From assembly GCA_020201015.1 (NCBI GenBank), contig JAIVHN010000060.1, forward strand, positions 1 through 10,135: a stretch of 10,135 nt of DNA. The letters run 5' to 3'. A program made the position numbers and the translations under genes. This DNA is from Spirochaeta sp. Its GTDB lineage: Bacteria > Spirochaetota > Spirochaetia > DSM-27196 > SLAA01. The notes under the pieces were generated by a model. The model saw only the letters and a list, made by a program, of their open reading frames with translations. It made no database searches and had not been told where the DNA came from. This document shows positions 1-6,586 of the stretch, in pieces. Positions within the stretch are counted from its first letter, which is position 1, and each line of letters opens with the position of its first letter.

Positions 1-1
1 T

Positions 2-1198
2 AGCAGAAGTGTTCGTTATGAGGTGATAGCCGACGGTGCCGCCTTTGGCGGTGATGCGGTTGGACGTTCACCGGATGGACGGGCCGTGTTTGTTTCTATG
101 CTTCTTCCGGGTGAACGAGCCCTTGTCGAGGTGGTGGAGCACAAGCCCCGCTACGACCGAGCAAAGGTAGTAGAGCTGCGCACTTTGGTGGCTGGTCGGC
201 GTAGCGCTCCTTGCCCTGTGTACGAGCAATGCGGCGGCTGCAATCTGCAACACGCAGATATAACTATGCAAAGAGAAATGAAAGCTCGCGTCACCGCCGA
301 TCTTGATCAACGAGTTGGAGCATTTTCCTATCAGCCGAATCTGAATGCCACTGAGCCTCAAGTTTTGGGTGGCGCGGAGTTTGGTTACCGGAATCGGGTA
401 AGATTACAATCCGCCGGTGCGGCGGGCTACGGTTTTCACGCGCGGAGTTCTCACGACGTTATCCCAGTATCTTTCTGTCCCATTGCGGCACCGGAGGTAA
501 ATGAGCTTCTCAAGGGCTTTGCTGCGGGCGAGCCTGACGAACATAAGGACGGTGATCGAGCGTATCGTGATCGAGCGCATCGCACTTCGGGCCGTCTTGA
601 GGATCTTTCGGTTTATGGTGCTCAGGGTCGGCTTTACCGGGCAGGAACTGCCTCGGTACATCTGCTTGGCTCGGAGTTCCAGTTTCCGGTTGCCGGTTTC
701 TTTCAAAGTAATCTGGAAATGACCGAGCGGCTCATAAGCGAAGAGATGCTCAACACCGAAGGTGAGCGTGCCCTGGATATGTATGCTGGTTGTGGCCTGT
801 TCACGCTGTTTCTTGCCCGTCGCTTTACATACGTTACCGCCGTTGAAAGTGAGCCTGCATCGGTGGCAGCACAAAGATTAAATCTGGCCGGTCTGCAACA
901 GGTGACGAGCATAGAGGCGCGGGTGGAGGACTGGTGTCGGCAGGACCGCTCACAAGAGCGGTACGATCTTGCAGTGCTTGACCCGCCACGCGCGGGCCTA
1001 TCCGCTACGGTGCGGCAGTATCTGATTAAGGCGAGAATAGGCTGTTTGATTTATGTTTCTTGTGACCCGGCAACTTCTGCTCGTGATGTGGGAGATCTTA
1101 TTCGTGGTGGTTATCGACTGCTCTCTCGACGTATCTTTGATTTCTATCCGCAAAGCTCGCATATCGAGACGGTAACAGTCCTCAAACAAGAACAGTAA
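2..1198 (+). CDS. TrmA/RumA-type RNA (uracil-5-)-methyltransferase with Fe-S cysteines, 5' end off window
   Basis: SAM-dependent methyltransferase that makes 5-methyluridine in rRNA or tRNA. Counting from the GTG at 23, an N-terminal TRAM-like strand region is followed by Cys64-x5-Cys70-x2-Cys73 and Cys152 (FCPI), the four cysteines that bind [4Fe-4S] in RumA/RlmD. The catalytic domain shows FFQSN (226-230), SAM motif I DMYAGCGLFTLFLA (252-265), DPPR (320-323), the nucleophile Cys347 in YVSCDPAT, and the C-terminal base Glu382 in HIETV. All expected catalytic residues are present. The frame stays open to the left edge (RSVRYEV before the GTG) and those residues fit the first TRAM beta strand, so the true start is probably outside the window; GTG 23 is only a fallback. 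The target uridine cannot be told from sequence, so RlmD, RlmC-like and TrmA-like roles remain possible. It is the first visible gene of a tight plus-strand cluster. Confidence 0.93.
   Translation, partial: SRSVRYEVIADGAAFGGDAVGRSPDGRAVFVSMLLPGERALVEVVEHKPRYDRAKVVELRTLVAGRRSAPCPVYEQCGGCNLQHADITMQREMKARVTADLDQRVGAFSYQPNLNATEPQVLGGAEFGYRNRVRLQSAGAAGYGFHARSSHDVIPVSFCPIAAPEVNELLKGFAAGEPDEHKDGDRAYRDRAHRTSGRLEDLSVYGAQGRLYRAGTASVHLLGSEFQFPVAGFFQSNLEMTERLISEEMLNTEGERALDMYAGCGLFTLFLARRFTYVTAVESEPASVAAQRLNLAGLQQVTSIEARVEDWCRQDRSQERYDLAVLDPPRAGLSATVRQYLIKARIGCLIYVSCDPATSARDVGDLIRGGYRLLSRRIFDFYPQSSHIETVTVLKQEQ
554..583 (+). repeat. 15-bp in-frame tandem repeat inside the methyltransferase gene
   Basis: Two adjacent 15-nt units (554-568 and 569-583) match at 13 of 15 positions and encode DRAYR then DRAHR. 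They lie in a hydrophilic stretch between the fourth Fe-S cysteine and the catalytic domain. The repeat keeps frame and looks like a small slippage duplication in a surface loop. Confidence 0.75.
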
Positions 1199-1209
1199 GT
1201 CTCGTCAAC

Positions 1210-1214
1210 GGGAG
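1210..1214 (+). promoter_or_regulatory. Ribosome binding site for the beta-propeller/HEAT gene
   Basis: GGGAG ends 8 nt before the ATG at 1223 and lies in the 24-nt gap after the methyltransferase stop. It supports ATG 1223 over the in-frame GTG at 1298, which would remove the 25 residues before the membrane segment. Confidence 0.6.
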
Positions 1215-1222
1215 TAGAACGA

Positions 1223-3181
1223 ATGGTAGCGGCACTCTTTATCCCATATGTACGTTTGTCTCGATTTCTGAGAGACAATGTACTTCTGAAAGACAATGTG
1301 GGGTGTCGTACGCGGCGAGTTTCTTGCAGTCCAACCTACTTAGTATGGATTTTCTTCCTCACTACCATATGTATTACTGGATTTATCACCGGACACCACG
1401 CATATGGTCTGGACCTCCCGGGTACAGTGGAGGCACCCTCACGCCGCGTGTTGGGAGGTTTGGTGCGAGGTGGGCCGGTGTTTGCACCCTCCGGAAGCTG
1501 GTACCTCAGTGCGGAAGATCGGTATCTCTACCGGCTTGCACCGGGTAGCCTCAGCACGACGCAGCGTGTTCCGCTACCAGGTCGCCCGACTCAGGCCTTA
1601 ACCGTTGCACCGTGGGGTACGGTTTATGTTGGACTTGAGAACGGCAGCGTGATTGCAATTTCGGAGGCAGGCCGGGAGGTGTTTCATATCCGGCCTGAAT
1701 ACAGCCGAGCTTTTCCGTTTGCGCTGGGACCCGATGGTGAGCTGGTGGTTGCCTATCCTGAATCGACAGTGCTACGCGCCTATGGGCCCTCGGGTGTGCT
1801 TTTGTGGAGCGTGGTGCTTTCCGATGCGCCAATACTGCCAGCGGTGGTAACTACAAACGGCACTATCGTCGTTGCGACCGCAGATCGACGTTTGCATAGA
1901 ATTGGACCGGGTGGGGCACGAATTCATGAAAGAGAGCTTGAATCTGTGCCCACGTTTGTCTTGGCGCCGAGTGGGATGTCCGTGTCCGGGGATGGCGGCC
2001 ACGGCACAGCGGATCTTCTGGTTTTGCTATCCGACAGACTCTTGTTCCTGGGCCAAGATGGGCAAGGGGAAGTAGACAGGCAAGCGGATGTTGTGCTGGA
2101 GCCGGAATGGAGCGACCTGTGCGAGCTACAACAACTAGACGTAAACTCATTTGTCGGTCTCAGGGCTGGTGGTCAGGCGGTGTATTTGTCTCGGCAGCAG
2201 CAACTAACGCTTGCAGAGAACGTTGTCTGGACAAGCTCGGTTGCGGGAGCACCACTGTTGGGCCTCCGCAACGGAGCCCTCATGCTGTTTTCGCCGGTAC
2301 ATGGAATCCGTAGTCGTGCGCCCATTGAGGAGGCACGTGGATTCATTCGCGGGGCACATGCGTATGGACATGTGCTGATGGCGGCTGAGAACTGGGGAGT
2401 GTATGGAGTGAGGGTAGGCATTGATGGGTTTGGTTCGGGCTTGGCGGCGGCCACTCGTGCGGCGGAAGCTGGTTGGATTGCTCCTCGTGGAGACTATGCC
2501 GCAACCGGCAGACCGTCTGGTGTGGTTTTTCAACGGGCAGGGCGTGCCGAATGGCGCACTGTTCCTGACTTTCTTTACCTTGAAGACATCCTCCAGAGCG
2601 ATTCTGCTTCGGGCAGACGAGAACTTCTTGCTGAGCTCCAGCAGCGTTATCGGCCTGGACGCGCAGGGTCGGACATTGTGTATTTGAGATATATACTCGA
2701 AACTCTTGCTGTCGAGGCCTACTTCAATCCTATCCGCCGTAATGGGACGATTCAAAATGACTTTCCGTGGGCCAGGGCAGAGGCGCTGCGCCTCCTTGGA
2801 GCCCGGTCCGATTATAGAACGCGCAGCTTCCTTCTGCGTGCGGCAGCGGTCGAGCGAAACCGACAGGTCCGGGTGGTCGTGCTTGAACAGCTGATGAATG
2901 CCGGATTCGATCCTGAACTGGATGCCGCACGACGTGCGTTGAGTTACCTAAAGGAGGAAGCCGGTTCTCGACCGTATGAACCGCTGGCGATGGCTGCACT
3001 TCGTACTTTGAGGTTGCTGCGCCGCATTGAGGGTGAAAAGGTAGATCCTTTGCTGCGTGAGGCATATCGGGTGGTTTCGGAGCGGAACTTTTCTCGAGAA
3101 CTGCGGGAAGACTCGCTTCGGCGTGCACGTGAGATTGATCAATCCGGGATCGACTCTTATACTGAAGCCGAGAGGTACTAG
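1223..3181 (+). CDS. Membrane-anchored or exported PQQ-like beta-propeller protein with C-terminal HEAT-like repeats
   Basis: No specific function recognised. An unusually long N-terminal stretch (residues 1-38, basic) precedes one hydrophobic segment at about 39-57 (YLVWIFFLTTICITGFITG). This is either a signal anchor or a signal peptide cut near 61. Residues 75-400 carry repeated blade-like units with the PQQ/quinoprotein pattern 'hydrophobic-P-x-G-x-aromatic/V-hydrophobic...LYRL' (APSGSWYLSAEDRYLYRL, APWGTVYVGLENGSVIAI, TTNGTIVVATADRRLHRI). GDYAATGRP (423-431) marks the end of the propeller region. Residues 515-640 are predicted helical HEAT-like repeats (WARAEALRLLGARSDYRTRS, QVRVVVLEQLMNAGFDPELD). 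The likely location is the periplasm or outer face, acting as a protein-binding scaffold. It follows the methyltransferase by 24 nt and ends 2 nt before the P83/100 start, which suggests coupled expression with that envelope protein. Confidence 0.85.
   Translation: MVAALFIPYVRLSRFLRDNVLLKDNVGCRTRRVSCSPTYLVWIFFLTTICITGFITGHHAYGLDLPGTVEAPSRRVLGGLVRGGPVFAPSGSWYLSAEDRYLYRLAPGSLSTTQRVPLPGRPTQALTVAPWGTVYVGLENGSVIAISEAGREVFHIRPEYSRAFPFALGPDGELVVAYPESTVLRAYGPSGVLLWSVVLSDAPILPAVVTTNGTIVVATADRRLHRIGPGGARIHERELESVPTFVLAPSGMSVSGDGGHGTADLLVLLSDRLLFLGQDGQGEVDRQADVVLEPEWSDLCELQQLDVNSFVGLRAGGQAVYLSRQQQLTLAENVVWTSSVAGAPLLGLRNGALMLFSPVHGIRSRAPIEEARGFIRGAHAYGHVLMAAENWGVYGVRVGIDGFGSGLAAATRAAEAGWIAPRGDYAATGRPSGVVFQRAGRAEWRTVPDFLYLEDILQSDSASGRRELLAELQQRYRPGRAGSDIVYLRYILETLAVEAYFNPIRRNGTIQNDFPWARAEALRLLGARSDYRTRSFLLRAAAVERNRQVRVVVLEQLMNAGFDPELDAARRALSYLKEEAGSRPYEPLAMAALRTLRLLRRIEGEKVDPLLREAYRVVSERNFSRELREDSLRRAREIDQSGIDSYTEAERY
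3171..3175 (+). promoter_or_regulatory. Ribosome binding site for the P83/100 reading frame
   Basis: AGAGG lies 8 nt before the GTG at 3184 and overlaps the end of the preceding gene. Together with the signal peptide encoded immediately after that GTG, it shows that the real translation start is 3184 and not the TTG at 3327, which has no upstream purine-rich site. Confidence 0.65.
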
Positions 3182-3302
3182 TTGTGAAAAGACTCATGCT
3201 TGCTTTGTTGCTGTGCGTTCCGCTGTCCTTATCAGCGTTAGATGTTGCCGAAGATGAACTTTCGCCGTATGTCGACACAACAATTGAGTTTCAGAACTAT
3301 GA

Positions 3303-3345
3303 AGGACCTGCCTCTCCGATGCGAGTTTGCTTGCAGAATATATAA
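3303..3345 (+). other. Frame-change/deletion junction in the P83/100 gene
   Basis: This is the only stretch where both P83/100 reading frames are open: the downstream frame opens after TGA at 3300-3302 and the upstream frame ends at TAA 3343-3345. Adding one base near 3318 would give NYEGPASPDASLLAEYI in one frame, so the net missing length is 3n+1 nt. I see no slippery heptamer that would suggest programmed -1 frameshifting. Confidence 0.7.
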
Positions 3346-4477
3346 CGATTTACAACGCCGTGTTTCGTGGCAACCTGGAGTTCTTTCAAGGGCGATATAA
3401 GCCGGTTGTTCTGCAGCACCTCAGCGAGACGAGCGTTGGCCTCTCGGTGCTGTACTCAGACTGGCCGGGCGGCACAGAGATGGTTATACCTTTGCGTGAC
3501 GGTGGTCGGCCGGGAGCTATTAATGCTGTTGGGCCGCAAGAGCTGCTGGAACCTGAGGTCATTGCCTCACTCCGAGATCGCCCTGATATGGGGATAGAGA
3601 CTCGGCGCGATATGGTAGATTTGCTTGAGCGTGTTATTGACGAGACCCTTGAGGAAGTTGAGGAAGAGCGCGAGGAACTTGAGGCCGAAGCAGAGGAGCT
3701 TGCAGAACGTGAACGTCAAGCTCCCGATGAGTTGAGTCCTGAGGAGCGAGAGCAAATTGCTGATCAACGTGAAGATGTAGAACAGCGGCAAGCTGAGATT
3801 GCAGAACGCGAAGATGCGGTAGAAGAACTCACCGAAGATGTACGACGGCTCCGAGATGAGCTTGCGGAAGACATAGAAACCGTCCTAGATCGCGAAGAAG
3901 ACGAGCAAGAACAAGAGATTGCTGCGGTCCCGGCGGATCAAGATGACGAAGAACCTGAGTCGGAAGAGCCAGCAGAGGTTGGAGACCCGGAACCCGAAGC
4001 CACGGAAGCTGATCCAAATCTTGCTGTGTTTATGCTGGTCCGTCGAGAGAACGGAGTTGTGGTTGGGAGGCTTGCACGAGTAGTTGCTGAAACCGGAGAA
4101 CAAACCGACCAATCCTCGTTAGATATGGTGTATGGTAGGCGATTTCTTGAGTTAGACGGCAATTACATTCTCATCGCCGACGATGCTGGCACCCCGCGTT
4201 TGACGCAGGTTGACACAGACTCACTTGAGCCAATTCTTTTTGGTGATCAAGAGATTGCGGCCGGTTCCATGCTGGCAACCAGTGGGGGTGCGGTATTTGC
4301 TGTAATGCGAGAGGACAACTCATGGTACCTTGGGCGCTTCACTGCTGGACTTGAGCTGCTTGAGCGCTCCAGGGTAGTGGTTGACCCGGATACCTACATC
4401 CTTTTCTCGGGCCCACGAGTATATGTACAGACAACCGACGGTAGCGTCCGTCCTCTAAACCAAACCAACATGACAGC

Positions 4478-4481
4478 GGAG
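4478..4481 (+). promoter_or_regulatory. Ribosome binding site for pyrBI
   Basis: GGAG lies 5 nt before ATG 4487 and overlaps the stop codon of the P83/100 frame. This arrangement is typical of translational coupling, so loss of translation through the P83/100 gene could lower pyrBI expression. Confidence 0.5.
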
Positions 4482-4486
4482 TAACA

Positions 4487-6055
4487 ATGAAGGACTCACC
4501 TTTCCTTGGTCGCACCATACAGGTGGTGCAGGATCTGGCAGTTGACGAGCAGGTCTACCTGTATGAGAAAACCAGAAAACTTAAATACGCCCTACAACAT
4601 CGTGAGTCCACCGAAGAGTTCCGCCTTGAGCGCAGCGACGGAGCCTTGTACCTATTATTTATGGAAGACTCTACGAGGACAAAGGAGTCATTTCGAAACG
4701 CAGCGAAATTTCATGGGCTCCGTGTGAATGATTTCACCGCGGCGAGTTCTTCATTCAATAAAAAAGAGAGCATTACCGATACCATCCGGATGTTGACAGG
4801 TTACGCCGAGACCTCAATTTTTGTAGTGCGAACCAAGCTGGAAGGCGTATGTCGCTGGATGGAAACATCAATAGGCGAGTATGCAGAGTCTGCTGGACTC
4901 TATAGGCCAGCATTTATCAATGCGGGTGATGGGAGGCATGAGCACCCGACACAGGAGTTCCTGGACGAGTTTAGTTTTCTTGAGCAGCAAAACTGGAGTC
5001 GGTCGCATATACACATAGCCTTGGTTGGTGACTTGTTTCATGGCCGTACAGTGCATTCAAAAGTAAATGGTTTGAAGGTGTTTAATGAGGTGGAGGTGGA
5101 CCTTGTTGCACCGTCAGAGTTGGAAATGCCGCCTTACTATGTTGAGCGAATGCGCGCCAATGGTTTCCAGGTTCGCGTTTTTGCCTCAATAGATGAGTAT
5201 CTGTCACAAACGAAAGTTGCGCCAACTTGGTATTTTACGCGGTTGCAACTGGAGAGGATGGGGGAGCGGTTGCGGGATAAAGCTGAGTCGCTGCGTTCTG
5301 CAGTTACCTTTGCTAAGTCCGACTTGGATAGGCTTCCTGAGGGAGCACAGTTCTTTCATCCACTGCCTCGCCATCGAGAAACTCCGGTAATTCCAACTTT
5401 CTTGGACCCGCTACCTGTGAATGGGTGGGACAGGCAGTCCATGAACGGCTACTACACACGAATCATTGAGATAGCCATGGTTGGTGGCCGACTGGGATTT
5501 GACTTTGAAGGCGAGCCCCGGCATATACCGGACTTTCCCGACGACTTCATTGAAACGGCGCAGATTGTACCGCGTAGTAAACCCGAGTACAAAATCGGCA
5601 TTAAACCGGTAGAAACAGGCATCGTGATTGACCATATTGCTACTGGAAAAAGCCCACAGCAGATATTCGATCATATTTCAAAAATCCGTCAGATTCTTAA
5701 TCTTGACTGTGTGAGCTCCCATGGTGTTTTTGAGTCTATTAGCACAGGCCAGCACAAGGGAATAATTTCTGTACCGGATTTGCGGGATCTTGATGCGCCC
5801 CAGATGAAAATGCTCGGTGCCATAGCCCCGGGATGTACTATCAACAAGATTATGAATGAACGGGTGGTAGAGAAGTACCGTCTTAGAATGCCGCCACGTG
5901 TATATAATCTACCGGGGATAGGGTGCAAGAACGAAGACTGCGTATCACACAACTCACACGGTGAACCGGTTGTTCCCGAATTCTATAGAACCGAAAGTGA
6001 GTTGTTCACCTGCCGCTACTGCGAGCATCTTCACAGCTTTTCTGAGATTTGGTAG
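4487..6055 (+). CDS. pyrBI: Fused aspartate carbamoyltransferase, catalytic (PyrB) plus regulatory (PyrI) chains
   Basis: Catalyses carbamoyl phosphate + L-aspartate to N-carbamoyl-L-aspartate, the committed step of cytoplasmic pyrimidine synthesis. The PyrB part (about 1-335) has the carbamoyl-phosphate loop STRTK (62-66), the Lys of the 80s loop in SSSFNKKES (87-95), HPTQ (153-156), Arg187 in FHGRTVHS, YFTRLQLER (249-257) and HPLPR (291-295). A linker of about 30 residues leads to the PyrI part (about 367-522), with GIVIDHIATG (378-387), matching the nucleotide-binding start of PyrI, and a complete zinc site Cys480-x4-Cys485 / Cys509-x2-Cys512. At 522 residues it equals a catalytic chain plus a regulatory chain. 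Such fusions are known in Thermotoga and Treponema. ATG 4487 starts 2 nt after the preceding stop, with GGAG 5 nt upstream. No active-site residue looks lost; allosteric behaviour cannot be predicted. Confidence 0.96.
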   Translation: MKDSPFLGRTIQVVQDLAVDEQVYLYEKTRKLKYALQHRESTEEFRLERSDGALYLLFMEDSTRTKESFRNAAKFHGLRVNDFTAASSSFNKKESITDTIRMLTGYAETSIFVVRTKLEGVCRWMETSIGEYAESAGLYRPAFINAGDGRHEHPTQEFLDEFSFLEQQNWSRSHIHIALVGDLFHGRTVHSKVNGLKVFNEVEVDLVAPSELEMPPYYVERMRANGFQVRVFASIDEYLSQTKVAPTWYFTRLQLERMGERLRDKAESLRSAVTFAKSDLDRLPEGAQFFHPLPRHRETPVIPTFLDPLPVNGWDRQSMNGYYTRIIEIAMVGGRLGFDFEGEPRHIPDFPDDFIETAQIVPRSKPEYKIGIKPVETGIVIDHIATGKSPQQIFDHISKIRQILNLDCVSSHGVFESISTGQHKGIISVPDLRDLDAPQMKMLGAIAPGCTINKIMNERVVEKYRLRMPPRVYNLPGIGCKNEDCVSHNSHGEPVVPEFYRTESELFTCRYCEHLHSFSEIW

Positions 6056-6101
6056 CTTCTGGCTGTCCGCTTTCCTGAGATTTAGTAGATTCTGGTCATC
6101 T
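6036..6101 (+). repeat. Imperfect 33-bp tandem duplication across the pyrBI stop codon
   Basis: Positions 6036-6062 and 6069-6095 match at 24 of 27 bases with a period of 33 nt; the last 6 nt of each unit are diverged. The first copy encodes the final residues SFSEIW and the stop of pyrBI. The second copy keeps the same frame and carries two stops (TAG TAG, 6083-6088). It fills the 40-nt gap between the convergent pyrBI and ParB-like genes. Confidence 0.75.
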
Positions 6102-6485
6102 CCGTCGGAAGATTCGGAGGAACAGATTCCGAATGAAACGAAAGAATCGAACTATCAGGCCCCGGTTCTTTAGCTTTTCAAGGCGTAAATATGCTTCGGC
6201 CAGCTCATCGGTGGTGAGACTCTTTCGCTGGGTGTTTTCGTCGATTTCCATCTCTATCTGTGAGACGTCGTCATGCTGATCAACAACCCTCGCCGTTATG
6301 GTGTTCCACCCGAGTTGGCGAGCGGCTTCAAAGCGACGATGTCCGGCAATGAGAATGTTGTCGCCTGTAATGACGATAGGGTTCATTAGACCGTGTTGTT
6401 TGAGGCTCTGTTTGAGCGAGCTGAGGTCGCCTAAGTCTCTTCGAATGCGCTTTCTCATGATGATGGAGTCGATTTTAACTTGCAC
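6096..6485 (-). CDS. Small ParB N-domain-like protein with Arg/Phe-rich C-terminal tail
   Basis: This 129-residue protein carries the ParB/sulfiredoxin-fold N domain, which in chromosomal ParB binds CTP. It begins with VKIDSI (3-8), followed by LSSLKQSLKQHGLMNPIVI (21-39), the box II signature GHRRFEAARQLGW (48-60), and a box III-like IDENTQRKSLTTDELAEAY (81-99). After that a ParB would continue into a helix-turn-helix and dimerisation domain. Here the protein ends in a short basic, aromatic segment (about 107-129, ending FFRFIRNLFLRIFRRR) that could form an amphipathic, membrane- or nucleic-acid-binding helix. It is therefore probably not the chromosome-partition ParB. The start is GTG with a good ribosome binding site. 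It lies 101 nt downstream of the PBP gene on the same strand and converges with pyrBI across a 40-nt gap. Its specific role is unknown. Confidence 0.85.
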   Translation of the reverse strand: MQVKIDSIIMRKRIRRDLGDLSSLKQSLKQHGLMNPIVITGDNILIAGHRRFEAARQLGWNTITARVVDQHDDVSQIEMEIDENTQRKSLTTDELAEAYLRLEKLKNRGLIVRFFRFIRNLFLRIFRRR

Positions 6486-6491
6486 GTCTTA

Positions 6492-6496
6492 CTCCC
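6492..6496 (-). promoter_or_regulatory. Ribosome binding site for the ParB-like gene
   Basis: On the minus strand GGGAG stands 6 nt before the GTG at 6485-6483, which fixes this non-ATG start. It contrasts with the PBP gene upstream, which has no such site. Confidence 0.6.
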
Positions 6497-6586
6497 GGCT
6501 CTCGCCTCTTCATTGGTCCTGCTGCCTTTACTTCTGGCCGATCAATGCATGCCGCGGCTGTTCCGCCAACAGCACTGTAATTCACA

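Larger units (their letters stand above)
3184..4484 (+). pseudogene. P83/100 antigen family gene, frameshifted and internally deleted
   Basis: P83/100 proteins are exported spirochaetal antigens of unknown biochemical role. From GTG 3184 the first frame encodes a clear signal peptide (MKRLMLALLLCVPLSLSALD, with V read as M) and the family motif IEFQNYEGP, then hits TAA at 3343-3345 after 53 codons. The rest lies in the -1 frame, open from 3303: SDASLLAEYITIYNAVFRGN, the GLS...DWPGGT..VIPL region, a long Glu-rich coiled coil (about 3615-3930), an acidic linker, and a C-terminal beta domain to TAA 4482-4484. In the Borrelia P83/100 sequence as I recall it, about 80 residues separate NYxGP from the xITIYNAVYRG block; here they are almost adjacent. 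The copy has therefore lost part of its N-terminal domain as well as its frame. Sequencing or assembly error is the alternative. It sits 2 nt after the propeller gene and 2 nt before pyrBI. Confidence 0.82.

Noticed and set aside
1273..1299. Two copies of AGACAATGT 18 nt apart near the start of the propeller gene, considered as an operator
   Set aside because: They lie within the coding sequence (RDNV and KDNV), are only 9 nt long and have no dyad symmetry.
2204..3278. Long open frames on the minus strand opposite the propeller/HEAT gene (183 and 182 codons)
   Set aside because: They lie wholly or almost wholly antisense to a gene with clear domain structure, have low-complexity compositions and match no family pattern I know.
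3303..3345. Programmed -1 frameshift as explanation for the split P83/100 gene
   Set aside because: No slippery heptamer is seen in the overlap of the two frames, and a programmed shift would not account for the missing conserved segment.
3615..3930. Repetitive GAG/GAA-rich DNA in the P83/100 gene as a tandem repeat array
   Set aside because: There is no fixed period; it is explained by the Glu-rich coiled coil that is normal for this family.
3327..4484. TTG at 3327 as a true start of a shorter P83/100 protein
   Set aside because: No ribosome binding site precedes it, it would lack a signal peptide, and it falls within the conserved DASLLAEYITIYN block; the natural start with signal peptide is at 3184.
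6105..6134. Inverted repeats (ATTCGG/CCGAAT and TCGGAA/TTCCGA) near the convergent gene ends
   Set aside because: Stems of six pairs with long loops inside the coding sequence of the ParB-like gene and no T run; likely a result of the Arg/Phe codons.
6557..6573. 6-bp hairpin with 5-nt loop (GCTGTT/AACAGC) between the PBP and ParB-like genes as a terminator
   Set aside because: The stem is short and no T run follows on either strand; the 101-nt gap has no other clear signal, so read-through into the ParB-like gene is more likely.
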